This document shows positions 39,431-48,502 of a DNA stretch of 64,000 nt, piece by piece. The position numbers were made by a program, and so were the translations under genes. This DNA comes from Alcanivorax limicola (GTDB lineage: Bacteria; Pseudomonadota; Gammaproteobacteria; Pseudomonadales; Alcanivoracaceae): positions 620,001 through 684,000 of the forward strand of contig NZ_JAIOUB010000002.1 of NCBI RefSeq assembly GCF_019931215.1, in the 5' to 3' direction. The notes under the pieces are model-generated. The model did no database searches. It saw nothing but the letters and a program-made list of their open reading frames with translations, and was not told the DNA's origin. The stretch's first letter is position 1, and each line of letters starts with the position of its first letter.

Positions 39431-41605
39431 TCAACGGTCCAGACCCGTGTGATCGAAGCTGCGGCAGATGTCGTCGCCGCATACGTCGATCACCACGCTG
39501 TCGCGCTGCATGAAGGCGCTCTTCTGTGCCTGGGCCGCCGGTGTGCGGCGCGGGCTTTCGTGGGGATCATTGCCGTAGCCGGTGGCCTTGGTCGGGCCGG
39601 TATTGTTGGTGGGCGGCAGGGCGTTGCCTCGGTCAGTGCCGGCATCGTAGGCGCCGGAATCCCATATCATCAGCGCATGCCCCGCGTGCGGATACTGGAT
39701 ATCCGCAATCGCAAAGTAGGGATTGCTGTCGGTATGGTCGCCCAGTCGCCGGGTCGGTTCGTGCACGGGCGCGCCGATGGTGCGGGCGATGATTTCTGCG
39801 CTCCAGTGTGTGACCAGATGATCGCCGAGCGCAGCATGCAGCAGCACGCGTTTATCGGTTTCGGTATTGGGTAAATGCCGTCCGGCCAGATGGCTCAGAT
39901 AGCCATTGTTTTCCGCACGGTCCCAGAGCATCTGCATCAGTGCGAAGACCAGACTCTGGTCCAGGGTGTCAGGGTAGGCGCCATAGAGAATGAAACCGAA
40001 GCGTTCCTCGAATGGGCCAAAGCGTTGCAGCAGCAAGCTGTAGTTGGCACCGGGTACGCCGAGCACGCCACGGTGAATGTCGGGCGCGGTGGCCACCAGG
40101 GCGCCGCCGATAATGCCGCCCTGGCTGTTGCCGTCAAAAAAGACTTCATCATGCGTTATCTCGAAAACCTGCTGCCCTTCATGGCTGAAGGCCGGGTGTG
40201 AGGCAAATCCCTGGGGGTGGGTCAGCAATCGCGCCAGATACATGGTGTTGAGAATGCCCTGCTGACTGCGGTCGTTCATCATCGGCAGGTTGCTGATGTC
40301 TGCCAGCACCAGCGGCACGACCCCGGCGTCCACGTCGAAACGCGACATGCCGATCCAGTCAGTGGCGCAGTACATGATGTTGTGCTCGTGGGACATCACG
40401 CTGACCGCATTGCTGCGGAACTCGCCGCCCGGCCCCTCGCCAAACAGGCCATGGCCGTAGAGTGCGGCGCGTGCCGGTGAGACGGTGGCGGTGTCGTCAT
40501 CGAAATCGGAGACAGTGGCCTCGGAAATCTGGCAGCGAAAACGTGCCTGCACCACGTCATCATTGTTGAGTACCTGCGGCAACGCATCTGCGTCGCCATT
40601 GTCTGCGTAATGGAAGCGACCGCCGGGCTGCCCTCCGGGAGTGGTGAGGTAGTTGGGCACCTCAAAGGTGCCACTGATGCCACGGCTGAAGAGCGCACGC
40701 TCCTGCCCGTCAATCTCCTTGCTTGCTGTGTCTATCTGAAAGGCCGGCGCCTGATCGCCAAGCCGGGCAAAGGCATCATCGCGAATGTGCAGCAGACGTT
40801 CGGTCAGATTCGCCTGGCTGGCGATGGTGAAATCCCAGGCCAGTGTCAGGGTGTGACGTTCAACCCCGTGGTCAGCAAGGCGGCTGAAAATATCTTCCAT
40901 CGCCGGGCGGCGTTGCTCATACACATCCTGCCCGGTACGCAAATTGTCGCGGTAGGCGCGAAACAGTGCGGGGGCGGGAATCAGTTCGCCCTGGTCATCG
41001 CGCAGCTGCCGCAAGGCGACGATGTAGCGGCGCCCTTCGATAAAATTCGCCGCAGGGCGGATCATCAGCGACTGCCGCTCCGGGTCCGTGGCGGTGGCGT
41101 CGGTCTCAGCCCAGATCAACTGTCGCTCCAGCGTTTCGGCATCTATCACCAGGATCGGGGCATCGCCATCCAGCGAGGCCTCGATATCGCCCAGTGTGAC
41201 GGCGCCGGTCTGCGCAAGGTCCACGCCCGGAAAATGCGCCAGCAGCATGGCGCCTGGCGAAAAGCCATCATTGCGGTTCCATTCATCCGGGTTCATGGCA
41301 GCCGGCGTTGTCGGCAAACCGGGGATGCCGGTGGGCTGGGCGATGGGCAAGCCTGCCGCCTGAAAATTGATGCGCAAACCTGTCACGCTGTTTTCGTCAG
41401 CGCGGGTGTAGTGATTGCTCGGGAACGGGTAAAGACAATAGCTGCTGATCAGCTGATCGCAATAGGCCGCCTCGCTCGGATCAAGATGCGACAGATCGAT
41501 TTGCGGGCCACGAGAGGATGACGATGATCCGCCGCAACCGGACATGATGACGGCGGCAGCAAGAAGGCCGGTGGTTGCCAGCAGGCGTGCGTAGCGCGTG
41601 GACAT
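39431..41605 (-). CDS. Lipoprotein serine-hydrolase paralogous to the 1960-residue C-terminus
   Basis: A 724-residue predicted lipoprotein (lipobox Cys24, 'VIMSGC' followed by Gly/Ser-rich linker). It has the alpha/beta-hydrolase elements 'LYGHGLFGEG' and nucleophile 'DGNSQGGII' with Ser494, and 'LVTHWSAEIIARTIGAP' and 'YPHAGHALMIWDSG' downstream, which may hold the Asp and His. 'YCLYPFPSNHYT' and 'NRNDGFSPG' near the start are identical in arrangement to the 1960-residue protein. The start at 41605 has GGAG and gives the signal peptide directly. It is convergent with the MocR gene (16 bases) and divergent from the DUF6351-type gene. Confidence 0.85.
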   Translation of the reverse strand: MSTRYARLLATTGLLAAAVIMSGCGGSSSSSRGPQIDLSHLDPSEAAYCDQLISSYCLYPFPSNHYTRADENSVTGLRINFQAAGLPIAQPTGIPGLPTTPAAMNPDEWNRNDGFSPGAMLLAHFPGVDLAQTGAVTLGDIEASLDGDAPILVIDAETLERQLIWAETDATATDPERQSLMIRPAANFIEGRRYIVALRQLRDDQGELIPAPALFRAYRDNLRTGQDVYEQRRPAMEDIFSRLADHGVERHTLTLAWDFTIASQANLTERLLHIRDDAFARLGDQAPAFQIDTASKEIDGQERALFSRGISGTFEVPNYLTTPGGQPGGRFHYADNGDADALPQVLNNDDVVQARFRCQISEATVSDFDDDTATVSPARAALYGHGLFGEGPGGEFRSNAVSVMSHEHNIMYCATDWIGMSRFDVDAGVVPLVLADISNLPMMNDRSQQGILNTMYLARLLTHPQGFASHPAFSHEGQQVFEITHDEVFFDGNSQGGIIGGALVATAPDIHRGVLGVPGANYSLLLQRFGPFEERFGFILYGAYPDTLDQSLVFALMQMLWDRAENNGYLSHLAGRHLPNTETDKRVLLHAALGDHLVTHWSAEIIARTIGAPVHEPTRRLGDHTDSNPYFAIADIQYPHAGHALMIWDSGAYDAGTDRGNALPPTNNTGPTKATGYGNDPHESPRRTPAAQAQKSAFMQRDSVVIDVCGDDICRSFDHTGLDR

Positions 41606-41947
41606 GTTGTTCTCCAGATCGGCCATTCGCCGTGACGGGCGTGGCCCTGTTTGTTGTTGATGTCGTGTTGCCAGTGTTTTGTTGCAGGCGCCATTCAGTG
41701 TATTGGCGTGCCCCGCGCGACTGACAGAGACAGATTGCGGTGAATGACTGACACAGTTGGAGTGCACGCCTGTTGCCCGGAATCGGACTTTGGGGGGGAA
41801 AGGAGTGATGAATGGGTCGTTTGGTAACCTTTTTCGACCAGGCGTAACACTGTTTGATTGCTTTATCCGGAACTGTACCTTTCGCGAGCGACGGTGCTTT
41901 TCTACCGTAGAGAAGACGTTGGAATAACAATAATCGAGGAGCAGATC
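41606..41947. other. Intergenic region, 342 bases
   Basis: Divergent spacer between two surface lipoprotein genes, so it should carry both promoters. It is AT-richer than the flanking genes around 41660-41700 and 41830-41930. I see no convincing coding frame; GGAG sites are used for both starts. No RNA gene or strong terminator is evident. Confidence 0.5.
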
Positions 41948-44305
41948 ATGAAACGATATTCAGTCAGCCGTGTGCTGGCCGCCATGAGTATTGCGATGTT
42001 GGTGGGGTGCGGTGGCAGTTCGGGATCGTCGCGCGACATGGTCCCGACCGTATCGCTGGATATCATCTCCAGCGCGCCGGACCAGGTGTCCGGCGGGGAT
42101 GTGAGGATTGCCCTGCGCGGCGACGATGCCGCGCTGTCATCGTTGTCGTTGCGCCTGAATGGTGAGTCGGCTTCCACAGAGGCGATGGTGCCCGGCGAGG
42201 GCGTTCTGGAAGGTCTGGTGAGTGGGCTGACGCTTGGCGAAAACCTGCTGGAAGTGGTGCATGCGCGGCACGGCGTGCTGGCGTCGCAGACGCTGGAGAA
42301 TCATCCGATTACCGGGCCGATGTTTTCCGGGGCGCAGCAGTATCCGTTTGTCTGCATGACAGTGCATCAGTTGGGTATTCAGCCGCTGGTGGATGAAGGT
42401 GCTACGGAAGGCTTTCCGGTGCTGGATGACGCAGATAATGTGATCGGTTACAGCCGTGACTGTTCGATCGAGCCTTATATCGAGTACTGGTATCGCACGA
42501 CGGCGAATACCTATGCGCCATTACCACAGGATGGCTCGCGGCCGGCTGACCTTGCGATGACGACACTGATGGATGGTCGTGAGGTTGATTTCATCGTTCG
42601 CTGGGAGCGCGGCACGATCAACCGCTTTATTTACAGCTATGCCATGCTGGCCACGCTGGATGAAGCAAACGAGAATCCGGGCGCACTGGATGCCGACCTC
42701 TGGAATGGCCGCCTGTTGTATCGCTTCCAGGGCGGCGTGGGCATCGGCCACAGCCAGGGCCGCGTGGATCGCGACCGGCGAGCGCTGCACCCGGAAGTGC
42801 TGGGTCTGGGGTATGCCATTGCCTATTCCACCGGCAACCGCACCGGCGAACATTACAACCTCGAGCTCGGTGCTGAAACGGCATTGATGGTGAAGGAGCA
42901 TTTCATCAAGCGCTACGGCGCGCCGCTGTATACTGTCGGCCTGGGCGCATCCGGCGGCGGCATTCAGCAATACATGTATGCACAGAATGCGCCGGGCCTG
43001 ATCGATGCCGGTGTGCCGGTGCAGACCTACACCGATATGGTGACGCAGACCATTCATATCGGTGATTGCGAACTGCTTGAACATTATATGGATGTCACTG
43101 ATGCAGATAACGCAAAGTGGCATACAACAACGAATCGCTCCTGGCTGGTGGGTCTGCATGCCACTGACAATGTGCCTGATCCGTTGGCGCCGGCCAAACA
43201 GATGCTCAACGATCTGGCCGGGACAAACTATGGCATCGCGCCGGGTTCCACCGAATGCATCGAGTCCTGGCGTGGCCTCACGCCGCTGGCGCTGAACCCG
43301 CATTTTGGCAGTGTGCGCGAGCAGCAGAAAATGGAACCGGCTTCCCTCATGAGCGACGTTCGCTGGACCCACACCGATGATCTGGTGAATATCTATGGCC
43401 GCGATGAAACCGGCCATGCGCGCTCGCTGTTTGATAACGTGGGGGTGCAGTATGGTTTGCAGGCCCTGCTGGATGGCAACATTACCGCCGAGGAATTTCT
43501 CGATCTGAATGCCCAGGTCGGTGGCTGGAAGCATCCCTCGGAAATGGTGCAAGAAGGCTTTCCGTTCATTGGCAGTATGGGTGATGTCCAGGCAGATCCC
43601 TCGCGCTTCGATCCCTGGAGTCGTCGCAATATGAACCTGAGTGCGGACGACACCCCGGCGCCGCGCACTGAAGGCGACTTGCAGGCCATGAATGCGGCCT
43701 ACGATTCCGGGATGGTATTTCAGGGGCATGCGGATATTCCGTTGATCGACTGGCGCCCTTATCTCGAAGAAGTGCTCGACATGCATAACGTGCACCAGTC
43801 TTTCGCGGTGCGGCAGCGGATGCTGGATGCGGTCGGTCACCATGATAACCAGGTGATCTGGTTCACCGACGCGCGGGGTACAGAAGACAATGCCTTTGAT
43901 CAGACCCCCATGGCGTTGGCGGTGATTGACGAATGGATGGCCAATATTCGTGAGAATCCGGACCTTTCCATGGCTGAAAACAAGCCTGCCGCTGCGGTGG
44001 ACAGCTGCTTCGACAACGATGGTGCGTTGATCGCGGCGGGGAGTGAGGTATGGAGTGGGATTCTGGATCAGCAAAGCAGCGGCGATTGCACGGCGACCTT
44101 CCCGCTTTATACGACCTCACGCGTCGTGGCAGGGGCGCCGATTCAGGGGGACTTCTTCAAGTGCGCGCTGAAGCCGCTCGAGACAGCCCTGACCGACGGC
44201 ACCTACGGGAGCTGGGAGCCCGACGCCTCGCAGATTGCGCGTCTTGAGGCCATCTTCCCCCAAGGCGTCTGCGATTTCAGTCAGCCTGATGTCGGACGGC
44301 CCTGA
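41948..44305 (+). CDS. DUF6351-type lipoprotein with hydrolase-like nucleophile motif
   Basis: A 785-residue predicted lipoprotein (lipobox Cys21, 'AMLVGC'). From memory it matches DUF6351, an uncharacterised family related in layout to tannase-like hydrolases. A nucleophile-elbow-like 'GLGASGGGIQQ' places Ser335 in the expected G-x-S-x-G context. The N-terminal 100 residues form a beta-rich domain ('RIALRGDDAALSSLSLRLNG'). Two Cys pairs near the C-terminus suggest disulfides. The substrate is unknown. GAGGAG precedes the ATG at 41948. It is divergent from the 724-residue hydrolase and convergent with the broken FAD oxidoreductase. Confidence 0.78.
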   Translation: MKRYSVSRVLAAMSIAMLVGCGGSSGSSRDMVPTVSLDIISSAPDQVSGGDVRIALRGDDAALSSLSLRLNGESASTEAMVPGEGVLEGLVSGLTLGENLLEVVHARHGVLASQTLENHPITGPMFSGAQQYPFVCMTVHQLGIQPLVDEGATEGFPVLDDADNVIGYSRDCSIEPYIEYWYRTTANTYAPLPQDGSRPADLAMTTLMDGREVDFIVRWERGTINRFIYSYAMLATLDEANENPGALDADLWNGRLLYRFQGGVGIGHSQGRVDRDRRALHPEVLGLGYAIAYSTGNRTGEHYNLELGAETALMVKEHFIKRYGAPLYTVGLGASGGGIQQYMYAQNAPGLIDAGVPVQTYTDMVTQTIHIGDCELLEHYMDVTDADNAKWHTTTNRSWLVGLHATDNVPDPLAPAKQMLNDLAGTNYGIAPGSTECIESWRGLTPLALNPHFGSVREQQKMEPASLMSDVRWTHTDDLVNIYGRDETGHARSLFDNVGVQYGLQALLDGNITAEEFLDLNAQVGGWKHPSEMVQEGFPFIGSMGDVQADPSRFDPWSRRNMNLSADDTPAPRTEGDLQAMNAAYDSGMVFQGHADIPLIDWRPYLEEVLDMHNVHQSFAVRQRMLDAVGHHDNQVIWFTDARGTEDNAFDQTPMALAVIDEWMANIRENPDLSMAENKPAAAVDSCFDNDGALIAAGSEVWSGILDQQSSGDCTATFPLYTTSRVVAGAPIQGDFFKCALKPLETALTDGTYGSWEPDASQIARLEAIFPQGVCDFSQPDVGRP

Positions 44306-44316
44306 CGGCGATGAAC

Positions 44317-44338
44317 CCGGCGGGCGTTTGCCCGCCGG
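44317..44338. terminator. Hairpin between convergent genes
   Basis: A 9-base perfect stem (44317-44325 with 44330-44338) around a GTTT loop, GC-rich, just past the DUF6351-type stop and just before the stop of the convergent oxidoreductase. There is no T-tract, so it is at best an incomplete terminator. Confidence 0.45.
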
Positions 44339-44340
44339 TG

Positions 44341-45553
44341 TCAGGCAAGCCTTTCAAAGGCGAACAATGCTGTCAGTGGATGCTTGCGACGCTCGATCTG
44401 TGCGCGTAGCAAGCCGGCACCGAGCATGCTGTAAGTGATGCCGTTGCCGCCATAGGCCAGCGCGAACAGTACACGCGGCCCGTGTTCCGGATGCGGACCG
44501 AACAGCGGCAAGCCGTCGCCAGTTTCAGCGAAGGTGCCCGCCCAGGCAAACGCCGGCTCGGCATGAAGATGCGGAAACAAGCGGGCGATCTTGCGCTGCA
44601 GCGTTGCTGCCTTGCGATCCACCGACCGGTCCCGGCGTGCCGGGATGTCATGGTCGTCGTCTTCGCCACCCACCAACAGCCGTCCATCGCCAGTGCTGCG
44701 CAGATAAAGATAGGGCCGCGCAGATTCCCACAGCAGGGTATTCGCCAACCAGCCCAGTTCGTCGGGGTCGATGGGGTCGGTGATGTAGGCGTAGCTGCTG
44801 AGATTGGTGGCGACCCGCTGGCGCAACCAGCGTTGCGACTCGTAGCCGCTGGCAACCACGGCGTATTTCGCCTTGATCGACATACCTGTGTCGGTGGTCA
44901 GTTGAGCGGAACGCGCGGTCGTTTTGATGGACGCTACCTGTGTACGATCGAATACACGTGTTCCTTTTTTCTGCATCCTGCGCAGCAAGGCGTGAGGCGA
45001 GCCGATAGGGATCAACCCGGGCAGCGATTGAACTGAGAATGGCAGAGGGCGCATTCAGGGCATATTCGTCTTTGAGTGCTGCGCGGTTGAGCCAGCGTAC
45101 CGGAAAGCCGTGCTTCTCCCGCCAGGCAAATTCTTCCACCAGGCCGGGATGATCCTTGCGATTACTGGCGTAGTACAGGCTCTCGCAGGTATCAAAATCG
45201 ACATCACCGACCGCTCGGGCGATCTCCCCGATCTCACTGATGGCATCCAGGCTGGATTGATAGGCCAGCAGCGCTGTGTCCTGATCGTAACGCCTGACAA
45301 GATCTGTCGCGTGTGTGTCGTTCTCATACTGCAACAAGGCGGTGCTGGCCGATGTGCTGCCCCAGCAGACGTCGCGCTGATCAAGCACCACGACATCATG
45401 ACCATGGCCTGCCAGCTCGTCAGCGACCAGCGCACCGGTGATGCCGGCACCCACAACCACCACGTCACAGTTCACGTCGGCATCAAGTGGAGGGAAGGTA
45501 TACATCAGACCATTCTTCACGGCCCAGAATGGATATCCGCTTTTCAGGTCCAC
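44341..45553 (-). pseudogene. FAD-dependent oxidoreductase (DAO family), frameshifted
   Basis: Two overlapping frames together encode one D-amino-acid-oxidase-like flavoprotein of about 400 residues. The upstream frame (start 45553) has the dinucleotide-binding motif 'VVVGAGITGALVADELAG' and runs to 'DPYRLASRLAAQDAEK'; the other frame continues as 'GTRVFDRTQVASI' and ends with 'YGGNGITYSMLGAGLL'. The switch falls at an A6 run on the coding strand (44965-44970). Five A would join the frames exactly. This is therefore a one-base insertion, a sequencing error, or a phase-variable site. The intact reading resembles Pseudomonas-type 'FAD-binding oxidoreductase' genes of unknown substrate. Confidence 0.8.
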
Positions 45554-45938
45554 AGCCCTCTCCTGGCGAATGATGAAGTCAATGATTTAACAATTGATAG
45601 CTGGCGCGTATCGCCATCAGCGTCACATGGCTGCGTCTTTCGCGTCGGTGCGTTTCCACACTGACTTGCGGACAACAAGGATGTTGCAGACATTGCGGCG
45701 ACTCGTATCTAGGTAATCACGGTACATCGCTTTTTTTTACGACCCTGGCTCACGAGTCAGCAGGCACCCATTAGTAAAATGATGCGTTCTGTGCCATGCA
45801 ATGGCTGCCCTGTGTTCGTTGGCGCACTGATGAACTATTTGCTGGTGCCCAGGATGGAATGGCTTTCCCGTGATCAGGGAACTGCGTTAATGGCCCGTGA
45901 GGGCCCGGCATACTGCCGCGTAATCCAGGAGTTTAGTG
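45554..45938. other. Intergenic region, 385 bases
   Basis: Spacer between the divergent oxidoreductase pseudogene and the PRC-barrel gene. It contains an A/T-rich run (T8 near 45731-45738) and several weak promoter-like boxes. I find no coding frame with good codon use and no recognised RNA. Confidence 0.45.
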
Positions 45939-46358
45939 ATGAAAAAGTTAACCGCGTTGATACTTTCCGCTGCTATCGTGCCGGCATTGACACTGGGCAC
46001 GGTTGCCGTTGCGAATGATGGCGACAACATGAAGCGACAATCAGATCGTCAGGGCAGCCAACAGTTTATGACCAGCCCGCCTGCTGGCGCGCTCTATGCC
46101 GACGACCTGATTGGCGCAAACGTAAAGAACCGCAGCTCAGGCGATAACATCGGCGATGTTGATGATCTTGTCATCGGCAGAGATGGCAAGATTGTGGGCG
46201 TCGTGATCACCACTGGCACCACGCTGGGGATGGGCGGGCGCGAAGTCAGCCTGAACTGGGATCAACTCCAGCACGCCGTGGAAGATGATGATTCAGTGTT
46301 CTATGTGAACATTGGCGAAGATGCGCTGAAGAGCGCGCCGAAGCACGAGCGCAAGTAG
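45939..46358 (+). CDS. Exported PRC-barrel domain protein
   Basis: A 139-residue exported protein. The signal peptide covers residues 1-25 ('KKLTALILSAAIVPALTLGTVAVA'), followed by a polar linker and a PRC-barrel domain ('LIGANVKNRSSGDNIGDVDDLVIGRDGKIVGVVITTG', 'EVSLNWDQL'). PRC-barrel proteins bind RNA or protein surfaces; periplasmic forms are common in Rhizobiales and marine bacteria but have no known role. I chose the ATG at 45939; the GTG three bases upstream is in frame but the Shine-Dalgarno AGGAG fits the ATG. A strong terminator follows. Confidence 0.86.
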   Translation: MKKLTALILSAAIVPALTLGTVAVANDGDNMKRQSDRQGSQQFMTSPPAGALYADDLIGANVKNRSSGDNIGDVDDLVIGRDGKIVGVVITTGTTLGMGGREVSLNWDQLQHAVEDDDSVFYVNIGEDALKSAPKHERK

Positions 46359-46392
46359 TCTGATCCATGCAGTTGATCCAACCCATGGAAAC

Positions 46393-46419
46393 CGGGGGCA
46401 CAATGTGCCCCCGTTTTTT
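46393..46419 (+). terminator. Rho-independent terminator of the PRC-barrel gene
   Basis: A 9-base perfect GC stem with a 3-base loop (46393-46413) is followed by T6. It lies 34 bases past the stop and also separates the convergent MpaB-like gene. Confidence 0.9.
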
Positions 46420-46429
46420 ATTTGTGTGC

Positions 46430-47827
46430 TCAGGCGGTTTTCTTGGTGGCGGTCGCTGCCGCGGCGTCAGCGGTTAATGCAGGAGTGTCATTGCTCCCGT
46501 GAACGGTGCGGTCCTTGTATTTGGCAGCGTCGGTGACGTACTCCGCGTGGCCGTACTCCACCAGCAACCGGTTCAGCTTGCGGATCAGAAGCTGGTCAGC
46601 GATACCGCTGACTACCGGGACCCGGCGCAGCAGCATGTGCGCGTTCAGACGCGGCAGGATATACAGATTGGACGCGACAAACATGGCGTAATCGAGCATG
46701 CCGGGCTGCACACCCATGCGGCGCGCCATGGACTTGTCATTGCCGCGCAGAAAGGTCCGGGTAAAAAAGACCTTGGAGAAGCCTTTTTCCGCAGCGTTGA
46801 AGATCTGACTGCGCACAGATTTGTCTTTCGGGCGGTAGGCGTTCATGGTCGCGCGCACCAGTTCACCACAGGTCTCATCGTCGTAGCCGTCGCGCAGTGT
46901 GCCGGCATAGGTCAGCATCACATCAAAGATCTCCTGCGGTTTTTCCGGCAGCAGGTCCTCGGGCAGGCCCAGCAGATAGCTCTGGTATCGGCACAGCTCG
47001 ACCACCGCCCGGTCCCTCGGGCCGAACTCGGTTTTCCCCTTGCGTACGGTATTGAACGCCGCCAGGAAGGCAGGAATGGTGCCTGCGGGCATCTGGTCGA
47101 CCTGGGGAATCGGGATGCCATAGACCGCGACATCCCACTTCTTCGAGCGTTTGAGCAGGTTGAAGCGGACCATGGAGTGCATCAGCCGCACCATGGCTGC
47201 TGCCTTGAAGCCCTGACCGTAGCGATCAAGCGCGCCGGGCAGGGCCGCCGTGGTGAAGAAGCTGGCCGTTTCATTGACCCGCTGCACGGCGGATTGCCCC
47301 GAGAGCGTGCCGGTGAGCGCCATGGGCAGGCCGGAATACTTGTTCATGAAGGTGGCAATAAAGGCGCCGCGGATCGCGAACGGGCTGAGATTGGCGAGCA
47401 TGTTGCGGCTGTAGCGCGCGCCTTCGCGGACTAGCGCCATGTCGACCCAGTCGGGAATGTGTTCCATGGAACGGATGAAGTCGATCAGCTCCTGTGGCGC
47501 ATCGTCCACATTCTCCACGCCTTCATCGCAGGCCTTCTTGAGCATGTCGATCAGCGGCCGCACCCGGTACTTCGGCGCCAGCGCTGCGTAGGCATCGGCG
47601 ACGTTGTCGCCGAGCATGGTATAGAGCCGGGCCCGCTCGACGCGCTCGTCCTCCGCCAGGATGGCCTTGCGATATTTGCGGGAGAATTCCACCGGCAGCA
47701 TGCTCTGCACCTGCGTGTCAGCGGTGAAGCGCTCTGGCGTCTTGCTGAAATCCACTTCGCCATAGAGCGAGGGAATCAGCGTGCGCTGGTTTTCGACCTG
47801 AGCGCGTAGCGCTTCGAGTGACTTCAT
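46430..47827 (-). CDS. MpaB-like oxygenase family (DUF2236) protein
   Basis: A 465-residue protein of the oxygenase MpaB / rubber-oxygenase-like DUF2236 superfamily. Histidines that could ligate heme are sparse, but the conserved 'DWVDMALVREGARYSRN', 'GLPMALTGTLSGQSAVQRVNETASFF' and 'LMHSMVRFNLLK' blocks fit the family. Enzyme activity is not shown. The start at 47827 gives family length; an upstream ATG would add 15 unconserved residues. A Thr/Ala-rich tail closes the protein. It is convergent with the PRC-barrel gene. Confidence 0.78.
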   Translation of the reverse strand: MKSLEALRAQVENQRTLIPSLYGEVDFSKTPERFTADTQVQSMLPVEFSRKYRKAILAEDERVERARLYTMLGDNVADAYAALAPKYRVRPLIDMLKKACDEGVENVDDAPQELIDFIRSMEHIPDWVDMALVREGARYSRNMLANLSPFAIRGAFIATFMNKYSGLPMALTGTLSGQSAVQRVNETASFFTTAALPGALDRYGQGFKAAAMVRLMHSMVRFNLLKRSKKWDVAVYGIPIPQVDQMPAGTIPAFLAAFNTVRKGKTEFGPRDRAVVELCRYQSYLLGLPEDLLPEKPQEIFDVMLTYAGTLRDGYDDETCGELVRATMNAYRPKDKSVRSQIFNAAEKGFSKVFFTRTFLRGNDKSMARRMGVQPGMLDYAMFVASNLYILPRLNAHMLLRRVPVVSGIADQLLIRKLNRLLVEYGHAEYVTDAAKYKDRTVHGSNDTPALTADAAAATATKKTA

Positions 47828-47976
47828 GCCGTGCCTCGCTGGAATAATCGGACTGCTGTTCCGTAAAAGCATACGCTAGAACTCATGGGTTCTGTCAATG
47901 CCAGGCAGGTATATGTGTGTGCGAAAAATGTTCGTCTGGGCGAGGGGACGAGGGGCGTGGACAGACAGGCAGGCAT

Positions 47977-48001
47977 AAAAAAACCCGGCCAGGCCGGGTT
48001 T
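47977..48001 (-). terminator. Rho-independent terminator after tRNA-Phe
   Basis: A 9-base stem (47982-47990 with 47992-48000) is followed on the minus strand by T7 (A7 at 47977-47983 on the plus strand). It ends the tRNA-Phe transcript 31 bases past the mature 3' end. Confidence 0.85.
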
Positions 48002-48031
48002 CTTCACGATGGCAATGCCATCTTGCTGTTT

Positions 48032-48107
48032 TGGTGCCCGGAGACAGAATCGAACTGCCGACACGGGGATTTTCAATCCCCTGCTCTACCAACTGAGCTA
48101 TCCGGGC
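48032..48107 (-). tRNA. tRNA-Phe (anticodon GAA)
   Basis: A 76-base complete tRNA on the minus strand with encoded CCA. The seven-base acceptor stem pairs 48101-48107 with the segment before CCA; D-loop, TPsiC arm and the anticodon loop (TTGAAAA) are all standard, and the anticodon GAA reads Phe. No integrase or attachment duplication is seen next to it. Confidence 0.97.
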
Positions 48108-48162
48108 AAAAGAGGGCGCTATTAAAGCGATTCGGCCTCGCTGCGTCAAGGCGCGGCCGGCG

Positions 48163-48450
48163 TTATTTGTTTTCCTGCGTAGCCTCCGGTGGCACATAGC
48201 CTTCGGCCTGATCGAAGGGCTCGTTGTCGAGAAAGTGTTCACGTTGCGCGTCAAGGTAGGTCTTGGTGGCCGGGTCCATGACGTTCAGGTGCTTTTCGTT
48301 GATCAACATGGTTTGCTGCGCCAGCCATTCCTGCCAGGCTTTTTTCGACACATCCGTGTAGATGGCATTGCCTTTCGGGCCCGGGAACGGCGGGCGCTCG
48401 AGCCCTTCGAGCTCTTGCTGATACTTGCGACAGAAGACGGTGCGGGTCAT
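48163..48450 (-). CDS. yggX: Fe(II)-trafficking protein YggX
   Basis: A 95-residue YggX, a small protein that helps protect iron-sulfur clusters. The N-terminal 'TRTVFCRKY' with its single Cys, 'PPFPGPKG', 'WQEWLAQQTMLINEKHLN' and the acidic C-terminus are typical. It starts 52 bases after the mutY stop in the same direction; the mutY-yggX pair is conserved in Pseudomonas and E. coli. Confidence 0.96.
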   Translation of the reverse strand: MTRTVFCRKYQQELEGLERPPFPGPKGNAIYTDVSKKAWQEWLAQQTMLINEKHLNVMDPATKTYLDAQREHFLDNEPFDQAEGYVPPEATQENK

Positions 48451-48502
48451 AAGTGCTCCAGCAGGGTCCGGGACCGGGGTTCGAGAGTGGTGTGGGTGGG
48501 GA

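Noticed and set aside
48032..48107. tRNA-Phe as an integration site for a mobile element
   Set aside because: No integrase, direct repeat of the tRNA end or phage gene lies beside it; neighbours are conserved housekeeping genes.
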